From Adineta steineri (lineage: Eukaryota; Rotifera; Eurotatoria; Adinetida; Adinetidae), in assembly GCA_905250115.1 (NCBI GenBank), contig CAJNOI010000102.1, positions 226,213 through 290,212 of the forward strand: a stretch of 64,000 bases of DNA. The letters run 5' to 3'. Positions 55,121-64,000 of this stretch are shown here, one piece after another (position 1 is the stretch's first letter; each line of letters opens with the position of its first letter). The notes under the pieces are model-generated. The model was given only the letters and a program-made list of their open reading frames with translations. It was not told where the DNA came from and made no database searches. The position numbers were made by a program, and so were the translations under genes.

Positions 55121-56969
55121 GATGATGTTCAAACAAAAAAGTAACTGTGTTCGTTAGAATATAAAAAGTAACATTACTTTTATACCAATTTATTGAAGCT
55201 CAAGAAAAAGAAAGTCACCGGGAGACATACTTTATTTAACAAGTTGCTATTTTTAACATTTCTACTGATTAGAGAAGAGGTTTTAGAAAATTATGTCGAA
55301 AAAAATGGAGTTTAGCACGCCAGGATATACAGTGCATTTCTGAGATCTCTTTATATTTTACGAGATACAAACTATATCAGAAATTACATTCAAATGCATA
55401 ATGAATAAGTCATCAAGCGTAATTAACTGGAGATTACGTTATGTGGATAGTGATATGTTAACTACAAATATTTTCTTCTTCTTGAACAATTCCATTGATT
55501 TGATCATTAAGAATAAAAACTGTTATATGCTAATTTAGTCAGCGAAACGTGACAATTAATCTATGATAACATTCATTATGGGATAGAAATGGAAATTAGC
55601 ATAAGAGAGTCATTAAGTCTTGAAATCGGCCTACTCTTAAAATTTATTATTAGGAATTGACGACTGTTCTAATTGGACTTTTTCATCTGATACTAGGGGT
55701 AAAAAGTCGATAAAAAATTTGATATAATCTAGGCCGTATACAATAAAAGCTTTTCTTTCATCTAGCGAATGTTACAAATAGAGTGGGCGAGAAGTCAATT
55801 TGCCGAGAAAAAGATTGAATATTTCTTTTGTGGTTTGAGCAAGCGAGTTGACTTTTTTTATTAGTGATAGGGATGTGTTTGTTAAGTATATTATTCTTTT
55901 TCCTTATCTATAAATAAATAAAAAATTTTATTGAGAATACTGGTGATGTTTAACAAAGGGTCTCTTTAGATTTATTCTTATCAATATAAACCTTGAAGAT
56001 ACCTCTATCATTGGCAACAAAAGATCAGCTCGTTTGTTGAAGCCGAAATGGTAATACTCATTTTTTCTCGATAAAATGACTTTTTACAAGTATAAGAATA
56101 TTCATGGCTAACTTGTGATTTTTAGCACTGTGAAAATAATACAGTTACATTACGTTTAATTTATGGGTGAGGTATTTCACTGAAAATGACAGTATTCATT
56201 AATACTACTGACTATATTTTTTTTGTCTACAAGTTTATCGAGTCAAAATGATAATTTAGTCCTGAATGCTTTCAAACTAAATATATGAGTGAGCAATATA
56301 ATCAAGGAAAAAAAATGGAAAGGACAATACTTTGTTAAGCCTTTTATGACATTAAATAGAAGAAAAGAAAAAGCTTTATTTAACATAGAATTTATATTTA
56401 AAAGAATTGAAAATGAGAGAAAAACTCTTTCTATGAATATTACATACCTTGATTGTGTAAGGTTTAAATTGTACTAAATTTCGTATCAGCTGTGCACAGC
56501 TAGAATAAGGTAAACAAGTCTAGCTAGAACAGTAGTTAATTTCTCATATTCAATTTAATTATTTGGAAAAAATGAACTCAATTTTAAGAGTGGGCCATTG
56601 AATTACTTTTTTTAATACATTCATTTTTGTGACATGAGATTTTCAGTTCAGAAAATAATTAAAAATATTTCTCACGTAATAAACGGTTAAATATACGTGA
56701 AACTTTGATGTATATCACTCAACATATTCAATGAAAATATCACATAAAAATTTTGTTCGTATACTTCATCTCATTGTTTGTTGGTATATTTATATTGAAA
56801 TATAAAATAAATACAGATACTTTTATATAAACAGACAACAAACAAAGACTTGTAAAGAAAAATATAAAAACAAACCTAAACACTTACGTTTATTTGCCTT
56901 GATTGATGAAGATCGACAATTATTAGCTACAGCTTTGTTTATTCATTTCAATAGTAGTAAATAACTTAG
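55121..56969. other. Upstream flank of GPCR copy 2 and intergenic stretch
   Basis: The first part (to about 55815) is the second copy of the duplicated 5' flank. Beyond that no gene is seen; the plus ORF at 56289-56477 is lysine-rich low complexity. Confidence 0.4.
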
Positions 56970-57012
56970 AAGGGTGGCTGTGGATGTTATTTCTGTTATA
57001 CCAACACCTACC
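56970..57012. repeat. G-rich/C-rich hairpin repeat (copy 7)
   Basis: AGGGTGGCTGTGGATG, loop, CCAACACCTACC. It lies about 270 bp 5' of the kelch gene start. Confidence 0.35.
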
Positions 57013-57277
57013 GACATATTTACAGAATCTATAGTATATTCACTTTTTAAGCACACAAAAACGATCATAGTAAGACGACGAAGTAGAACATTGTTTTATG
57101 TGCTATTATACTTTTATATAAAATTTATTATTTAAAGATAAGAGTATAGCATTGTTTGTGGTGTTGGAGATAATATTATTTATCTTTTCGTGCTCCTCAA
57201 AGAGAACCGACAAATATAAAGTAGTCTTATACAATACCTCATTATTATTTTAGTTTACAACTCTCGTAGAGCACAAA

Positions 57278-58809
57278 ATGCTCAACAATCCGAGTGAAAG
57301 CAAGCTTCTCCTTGAAAATAAACAACGACAAAAATGGTGGCGTCATCGTCCGACTAAGATCATCTGCATCGCTTTTATTCTTTTAACAATTTTTGTAGTG
57401 ACCCTCTCATTAGTATTGAAATTCATCGTTTTTACACCTGCCAAGGTAGAAACCTCCACTACTACTACGACAACATCAGCAATAACAACAACGACATCGA
57501 CTTCAACGTCAACAACAACTACGACCACTACTACTCAAGGGCCAGGTAGGCTTTAAAGAAATCTTTCTTAACCTTTCAAAATGCTACTGTGCAATGAGGT
57601 GAGTGTGGATATTTCATTCATCACTGATTTCACTTACACTAACTTCTGTGATCTCTAGAAAAATTCAAAGAATCGTATAATGAAAATTAAGTAAAAACCT
57701 TCATTTTAAAAATCTAAAATATTTTGCTGGTTATTACATACTCTTGAGGATTCCATAGTACAAAATATTTACAGAATAAATACATTTTCGAATGCTTCCT
57801 TGTAGGATGGTCTGATACTGGTCATATGAATGCTGCACGAAGTTATCATACAGCATCCGTCTTAACAGATGGAAAAGTATTAGTGACGGGTGGATACAAT
57901 ATTAATGTAACTCTGGCTAGTTGTGAACTGTATGATCCAGCAACACAAACTTGGACAACTACTGGTAATATGCATCTAGAACGGTATCGTCACACAGCAT
58001 CTGTATTGACAGATGGGAAAGTGTTAGTTGCCGGTGGATCTACTCATAGTTCTTGGATAAATAGTAGTGAATTATATGATCCAGCAACAGGTAATTGGAT
58101 AATTACTGGTAGCCTGAATCATCCACGAGATAGCCACATAGCAGCAGTGTTAAAAAATGGAAAAGTCTTGGTTGCTGGTGGATATGGTGATCGTGATACT
58201 CCATATAGTGCTGAGTTGTATGATCCATCAACAGGCAATTGGACAAAAACTGGTGACATGAAACGTGCACGAGAGTCTCATACAGTATCCATTCTAACAA
58301 ATAGAAACATATTAGTTACTGGTGGTTCTCATGGGAATAGTGCTGAGTTGTATGATCCATCGACAGGTAATTGGACACTTACTGGTAGCATGCATTATGA
58401 ACGACAGTGGCATAAAGCAGTGGTCTTAGCAAACGGAACAGTATTAGTATCTGGTGCAATTAATGCTAATACCGCTGGATCTACTGCTGAATTGTATGAT
58501 CCATCAACAGGTAATTGGACACTCCTTAGTGGTTACCTGAATAAGCCACGATACTATCATACAGCATCTGTACTAACAAATGGAAATGTATTAGTCACTG
58601 GTGGATGTCACGTTACTTGTGGAAATACGGCCGAATTATTTAATCCAGCAACAGGTAATTGGACAATAATTGGTAACATGAATAATATGACTAATGGACG
58701 ATTTCGTCACACAGCATCTATCTTAGCGAATGGAAAAATTTTGGTTGTTGGTGGCGATGATCAAAATGAGATTTATCTAAAGAGTGCTGAGTTATATCAA
58801 CCATTGTAA
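57278..58809 (+). CDS. Type II membrane protein with seven kelch repeats
   Basis: Two exons, 57278-57545 and 57806-58809; 423 residues. A basic cytoplasmic N-terminus is followed by one TM (about 28-52), then a threonine-rich stalk (57-88), then seven kelch units from residue 91 to the end. Each unit reads like 'R..HTASVLTDGKVLV.GG ... ELYDP.TG.W..TG'. Seven repeats would close a beta-propeller. The repeats resemble the HTATLL.DG.VLV.GG type frequent in bacteria rather than the metazoan BTB-kelch type, and all repeats are in one exon. The extracellular domain is probably glycan- or protein-binding; a galactose-oxidase-like catalytic site is not visible. A transferred origin for the propeller is inference. 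Confidence 0.8.
57597..57652. repeat. G-rich/C-rich hairpin repeat (copy 8)
   Basis: Within the kelch-gene intron: GGTGAGTGTGGATATT, TTCATCACTGATTTCAC and TTACACTAAC. It is the reverse-complement relative of the copy at 58933. Confidence 0.4.
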
Positions 58810-58932
58810 CGATATTTGTTCTGCTCTTATAATTCCTTCTTATTTGTTGTATTATCCTTATTCCATAAATCATATCATACTTTGTCTTTAATATCTCTTT
58901 CTTTCTAATGGATAGGTATATAAATGTATGCT

Positions 58933-58990
58933 TGAGAGTGTGAGTGTGGGTGGAGATCAGTGATGAATATAATATTCACACTCACATCTA
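58933..58990. repeat. G-rich/C-rich hairpin repeat (copy 9)
   Basis: GAGAGTGTGAGTGTGGGTGG, GATCAGTGATGAATAT and ATTCACACTCACATC. The AGTGTGAGTGT/ACACTCACA arms are inverted. It is 124 bp 3' of the kelch stop and contains TGTGAGTGTGGG. Confidence 0.45.
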
Positions 58991-59573
58991 AACAAGTATA
59001 CTAATTGTTTCAAATAAACTAACATTATGAATATCCTTTTCCCTAAGTATGTTTCTGAAAGTAATTACTAAAAGTTTTACAAAGTTAATTTTTGATTTTA
59101 AACATGAAACATGTTAAATTCTCACAATGAATCAATCGTCAAGTATGAACACACGCTGCATATTATTTTGAAAATATTAAACTATTAATAGCAGAAACGA
59201 TATAAATAATCTTTTCAATATATTTCAGTATAATTCTATATTTGATTTACTACGACATAAATCTTCAATTGAATTTGTTATTTACTTATGATTTCATCAA
59301 TGAGTAAATATTTAAAAATTGTTTCTGATAAAAATGAGTGTTTAAATCTATGGAAGTTATTTAATATTACGAAAATATTAATGTACTTAAATTGGTTGTA
59401 ATTTCAGAAGAGACTGAATAGATGCGAAAATTGATATCTAAAACTAGGTACTCGCGTTCTTACACTAATGTCATGAAATTTTGTCACTTGATTAGGTGAT
59501 TTTATATGAAACTATGAGGATGTGACTAGATATAGATGTTCAAATGTTTTGAATTTGTCATGGATAAATCAAG
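58991..59573. other. Non-coding stretch
   Basis: 3' flanks of two convergent genes; nothing else recognised. Confidence 0.4.
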
Positions 59574-60678
59574 TCAATATCTTGTCTGTGGTATATAACT
59601 TGCAGTTATTGTATTAGCTGTTGGTGTCGGTCGTAGTCGAAGAAATAATTTAATTACTTCACCACGAAACGATTGACTTGACAATACGAACAAGTAGAAA
59701 TTAGTACATGGGCCAATAGTAGCGATCCAATTTACAATCGTTGCGAGAAGAGTGTCGTTAGCTTTATCTACATCATTTTTCACTATTAAATTACTTGTTA
59801 TTGAAACGTACAGGTTACCTATGGAAAGAATCGTTGTTGTCGCGCCAAATACAAAAGATTGAATCATTAACATTTGAAATAATTGTCGATTTATTTTCTT
59901 TTGATCTCGTTGACGCAGATTTCCAGTATTTTGTGGTACTATTCTTCTGCTTCCTTGTCGAATATGTCGAATAGTAAGCAAGCCAAAAACAAGCATACAT
60001 ATAGTTGGTATCCAACTCCAAAAAACTAAGTTCCATATACCAAAAAAACTTCGATAGGCAGTCGATGCAATACTACATGATCGTTGAGGTAGCAAAATTG
60101 TATTATAGAAGGGTACATGAATGAACGCAATACCAATGAACAGAACGGTACATGGAATAGCACGATAAGCTATACGCATACTACTCCATCCACGAAGCGT
60201 AACAGATGATGAGCTGCAAAGAAACCTATAAAAAAGAAATTAATTGATCATAGATTAATGAAAAACAAATACCGATCAATTGAAGCTAGAGCGATGAACC
60301 AAGATGGTAATACTCTTAAAAGAAACATGAAATATTATTTCTCTTTATCATCTCTTATGAAGATTTGCTTTACCGAACACTGTTTAAGATATACGTTAGA
60401 GATTGACACATTGCAACTGAATATGTGAATACATCAATATTATAGCCAACTTGAAGTAATTTAAGTGGAATATTTATATAAACAACAACACACCCAGATA
60501 CTGTTGATGCCAAAAAATAGCATACACATGGATTTGAACGAAATATACGACGTGTAAAAACATAAATACTCAAAGTATGACCAATTACACCGATGATGAA
60601 GAGGCTAATGCCAAAGACTTGAGTAGATATGATTGTACTTTGCTTGATATTATTGATTGTAATAGATGACGATGACAT
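59574..60678 (-). CDS. Rhodopsin-like GPCR, three exons
   Basis: Minus-strand exons 60678-60374, 60314-60273, 60225-59574, all in phase; 332 residues from ATG 60678. The 42-bp middle exon completes TM3 and supplies ASIDR, the first part of the DRY-like motif (ASIDRFLCSS). TM1 has GVIGHTLSIYVF. TM5 is SFFGIWNLVFWSWIPTICML and the third loop is basic (RQRDQKKINRQLFQML). TM7 ends FYLFVLSSQSFRGEVIKLF, the FYL...S..FR.E pattern also seen in the other receptors of this window. Class A, lineage-expanded; ligand unknown. The C-terminus is short. Confidence 0.75.
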
Positions 60679-62117
60679 TGCACTGATAATACACAATAAG
60701 AATAGTTTATGTTTTTTCTTGGTTGAGAGATTTCTGTTTCTTTATTAATTAATTTTCGATTATATTCTTCATCAGTCAAATGACACCTTCATGCTAGTCT
60801 AATACAGAAGATGAAATAGAGCTGTCTCAAACTTACGGATCAGATAAAATGATATGATACATTAATTACAAGGGAAAACTAGCAGATTTCTGTACTTCTA
60901 AAGCTACGACATAACTTTCATCTGATATCATGTAGACGCAAAACTTTCCAAAACAGATCAGCTTTGGTTAGGATACATTCATTATATGATGAATATTTGT
61001 TTGACATCAAGAAGATTTCTATGGAACATAATACAACGATATAAATCCTGTTTTATATATCATTGTTATATGTAACCCTAGAGTTCGATAATATATATAT
61101 TATTTAATTCAAATGAAATGCAAATTTTTGGAGAAATATTCTTGACTATTCTACAATGTTTTGTAAAAACTATATTTCATAGTTTAATCTATTTTCAATG
61201 TCCAGAAAATTATTAAATAACCTTTTATTTGTTCACTTCTATAATAAAAATTGAGCATGAAGAAACAAATTTCGCTCTAAATATTATAATAACTAAATCA
61301 ATTTTATTACATTGTTTTTTTCCAAAGAAACACTTGGTTAGTATAATACGCGCGACACTTGCGCGCAAAAAAATTCTTTTCGTTCTGTTAGTGAGAATGA
61401 TTTATTAAGAAAATACATAGAAGATATTAATAAGAATCAAAAGATAATCTAATTTTAACATCAAACTTGCTTTTTGCATCAAAATGAGATTAAAACTAAA
61501 CAAAGTAAATCAGATAGAAGTATAAAGAGAAAGTATATATATGTCTCTTATAAAATCAGTCAAAGGCAAAGACCAACGCACAAAATATGAAAAAATTGAT
61601 CTTCAAATACGAAACATGGTCAAAAAATTCCATACTGTTTCTAGAAACGACTATTTTAAAATAGTCAGATTAGTGTTTAATTTCTAAACGACTACATTCT
61701 TTACTCTCAATTATTATTCACTTAGCGTATTTGTTTATTTATATCAATACATTTTTTGAAATTTTTGAGAACAATTTTTTTATCAGCAGCTAAGCATAAA
61801 TTTCCGCTCGTTCATAATCCAAATCAAATTTAAGAGAAAAATAGTTTATCATCTTTTCCTCAATTCGCGCGTAAGTGTCATGCGCGTAAATGTCGGTCAA
61901 TCCAAAATTGCAATTATTTAACTGAATTCGTTTATTTGATAAATATATTACATTGATCAAAGAACAACATGAAACATCGAACACAAAATAATTAGATACA
62001 AACTGACACTTTCAATCGACGATATCAATGAATAACAATGAAAATTCACATACATAACAACATCAAACAATGGATTTTTAATGTGCTTATTTGATAAGCT
62101 ATAATTTCTGTCCATAT
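60679..62117. other. Intergenic stretch
   Basis: No gene seen. GCGCG-rich patches at about 61346-61376 and 61864-61896 are inverted relative to each other and might be ends of a 550-bp element, but the pairing is imperfect. Confidence 0.4.
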
Positions 62118-62121
62118 TAAG

Positions 62122-62642
62122 TGACTAACGAGGGAACCACCCGAGGTATCAAAAAGCTTTTGAGATTAAATTCTGCCCATATGTAGAGAATATATAGACT
62201 AGAAAAGGCCTAAGAGGATAAGTGCGCAATTTGAGATTTAGATGAGATGTCGATTTTTTACAAGAATTTTTCTATGAGATCATACTTTCAACATAAAATC
62301 AAAGTTTTGTATTTTGATGTGAAACTGAGCTCATTCACAAAGTTTCACAATTTTTGAACTGAGCATTCCTGAGATATAATGTTTTTAAAATGTCCATGCA
62401 TACAAAAATATCCGCAAAAAACTGTGTTTATGCTAACAGGCTCACATCAAAATACAAAACTTTGATTTTATGGTGATAATGTGATACCATAGGAAAATTC
62501 TTGTAAAAAATCGACATCTCATCTAAACCTCAACTTGCGCACATATACTCTTAGGCTTTTTCTAGTCTATATATTCTCTACATATGGGTGGAATTTAAGC
62601 TCAAAAGCTTTTTTACACCTCGGGTGGTTCCCTCGTAAGTCA
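62122..62642. mobile_element. 521-bp long-TIR element with TAAG duplication
   Basis: Starts TGACTAACGAGGGAACCACC and ends GGTGGTTCCCTCGTAAGTCA. The inverted arms run about 190 bp each (through GCCCATATGTAGAGAATATA / TATATTCTCTACATATGGG and AAATCGACATCTCATCTAAA-type blocks), with a second internal pair CAAAGTTTTGTATTTTGATG / CATCAAAATACAAAACTTTG. The 4-bp TAAG at 62118-62121 is repeated at 62643-62646. No transposase. Non-autonomous; superfamily uncertain. Confidence 0.7.
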
Positions 62643-62736
62643 TAAGAACATATTTGCATTATTTACTTACATATAAACGTATTTTTTTATTTTTTAATAA
62701 TAAAAAGTTTTTAGTTATGACTTGTATATAGTATTT

Positions 62737-63798
62737 TTATGGTTTATTAATATCACTAGTCGCATTAATATTACGTTGTTGCTTTTCCAAGATTATTCTT
62801 TTATTGCTATCATTTGATATATTCACTGGATTCTTGTGCTTTTGACGAAAACAGCGATGGAAAATTTTGAAAACTTCCTTGCGAAAAACGGCACCAGTTA
62901 GTGTATACAAATAGAAAGTAGTTGAATGAGCAAAATATGTCATTGCATTTACCGTTTGAGTAGCTAAATTTTCTTGAGCAACTCGAATTGAATCTTTAAC
63001 AATATTTTCTGTGATTGATAAATAGAGTCTTTCAACAGAAGATAGTAACGTTGAAATTACAATGCAAAGAACTTGAGCAGTTAACATACGTAATAATTGA
63101 CTATCTGTACGTCGAGTAGCTCGATTATTTTCACCTATAATGGGTAATACTCGACGCCGTTGATGAATATTATTTAATGTAAGACAACCAAATAAAATCA
63201 TTAATAAAGATGGACATAATGAATACATAATCATTTACCATAATGCATTGAAAGTACGATAAAAACCTTTTCGTGCATTACATTTTGGAATAATGACACC
63301 AAATTGATTCGTTGTATTTCCTATTTCATAATATATAATCATATGAACATATGAAATAATGGAAAATATACAGATAGATCCAACAGCTAATCGTGCTATT
63401 TTTAATGAACTTAATCGACACATACGAGCATTTGATGAACTATGTAAATATCGGTCGATACATGCTAATACAATTAACTAACAAGATGTAGCACGTACGA
63501 TAACGAATGTATAATATTCTAATTTACATATACCAAGATTACGATCAGCTAGATCGGTATTAAAACCATTTGAAAGAATACGTACAGGTACGATAATTAA
63601 AATGATAAATAAATTTAAACATGTTGATGAAAAAAAATAAAATGCACATGGTTCATGACGTAAACTTGGTCGAGTAAAAACAATGAGATTTAATAGAAGA
63701 CCAATAACACCTGGTATAAAACTTGCTAAACAGATTGTTACTACAAGTATAGTTGTTACTTGATTTAAATAATTGATTGTGTCAATAATATTCGACAT
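62737..63798 (-). pseudogene. GPCR pseudogene with two in-frame stops
   Basis: One uninterrupted reading frame of 353 codons plus stop on the minus strand encodes a full class A receptor, except for TAG at 63478-63480 and TAA at 63235-63237. TM1 has GVIGLLLNLIVF, TM3 runs into LACIDRYLHSS directly after the first stop, the second loop has the conserved Cys (IIPKCNARKGF), and TM7 ends FYLYTLTGAVFRKEVFKIF. No frameshift and no usable GT..AG intron removes either stop. The frame is otherwise clean, so the loss is recent, or the stops are sequencing or allele-level differences. It is related to the receptor at 59574. Confidence 0.7.
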
Positions 63799-64000
63799 TA
63801 GATTATTATAATAATTCTGTATTTTTTTTACTTTTGTGTAGGTAATATATAATCTAATAAATAAAAAAAAGGAAGTTTTGAGAATTCTTTTATATCATAA
63901 TGTGAACGTGCTCAAGTGTTCTACTTTTGAAAAATTATGATGGGAACATTGTGACTTTGTTTTTCATTTGTCTACTTTATATATTATAATGAAAAACAAA
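63799..64000. other. Non-coding end of window
   Basis: 5' flank of the GPCR pseudogene; nothing else seen. Confidence 0.4.

Noticed and set aside
61340-61900. Possible element with GCGCG-containing inverted ends
   Set aside because: Pairing is confined to about 20 bp with mismatches and no duplication was found.
1-64000. CRISPR array, bacterial operon, rRNA, or spliced-leader RNA gene
   Set aside because: None is visible; intron-rich eukaryotic genes throughout, and no regularly spaced direct repeats or rRNA core sequences were recognised.

Overview
The window is eukaryotic nuclear DNA: very AT-rich, with compact multi-exon genes whose introns are mostly 45-60 bp with GT..AG ends. Together with several families of short inverted-repeat elements, a surface protein built of bacterial-style kelch repeats, divergent rhodopsin-like receptors and scattered TGTGGG-like motifs, this suggests a bdelloid rotifer (Rotaria/Adineta type). 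The taxon is inferred from style, not proven. Most genes had to be assembled by hand from several exons; nearly all the splice models below close in frame.

Layout. 1-4.7 kb: no convincing gene; nested TTAA-flanked elements, a fold-back element, a possible retroelement ORF scrap and a GC-rich island. 4.8-6.5 kb (-): secreted serine peptidase of the alpha/beta-hydrolase fold. 7.1-7.5 kb: inverted-repeat element. 10.2-16.3 kb (+): long coiled-coil protein whose larger introns are full of small transposons. 18.3-20.6 kb: divergent pair, a claudin/PMP22-like four-TM protein (-) and a minimal Mps1/TTK-like kinase (+). 20.6-25.4 kb: no gene, two repeats. 25.5-27.6 kb (+): Kirrel/nephrin-like Ig membrane protein. 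30.6-31.8 kb (+): GPCR with an assembly gap in its intron. 32.3-32.9 kb (-): MPPED-like metallophosphoesterase. 33.1-35.2 kb (-): five-module granulin precursor with microexons. 36.2-37.3 kb (-): P-loop GTPase with a coiled coil. 38.7-42.1 kb (+): multi-EF-hand EFCAB6-like protein, 13 exons. 43.1-43.7 kb: convergent small genes, one unknown and one probably mitochondrial membrane protein. 44.9-46.4 kb (-): carbohydrate sulfotransferase. 48.9-50.3 kb (+): MAM-domain, Ser/Thr-rich, probably GPI-anchored protein. 51.2-51.7 kb (+): single C2-domain protein. 51.9-55.1 kb (-): tandemly duplicated GPCRs. 57.3-58.8 kb (+): type II membrane protein with a seven-repeat kelch propeller. 59.6-60.7 kb (-): three-exon GPCR. 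62.7-63.8 kb (-): GPCR pseudogene with two in-frame stops.

The genes form no operon or single pathway. Themes are cell-surface recognition (Ig, MAM, kelch, granulin, claudin-like), chemosensory or peptide GPCRs (five loci, four clustered on one strand in the last 13 kb) and cilium or flagellum-type proteins (EFCAB6-like, coiled coil). The least ordinary content is non-coding: about nine copies of a short hairpin with G-rich/C-rich arms resembling TGTGGG telomere units, often just 3' of genes; two tiny hAT-like elements (62 and 84 bp) with perfect 8-bp target duplications; a six-copy two-subtype MITE family; and a long-TIR element with a TAAG duplication.
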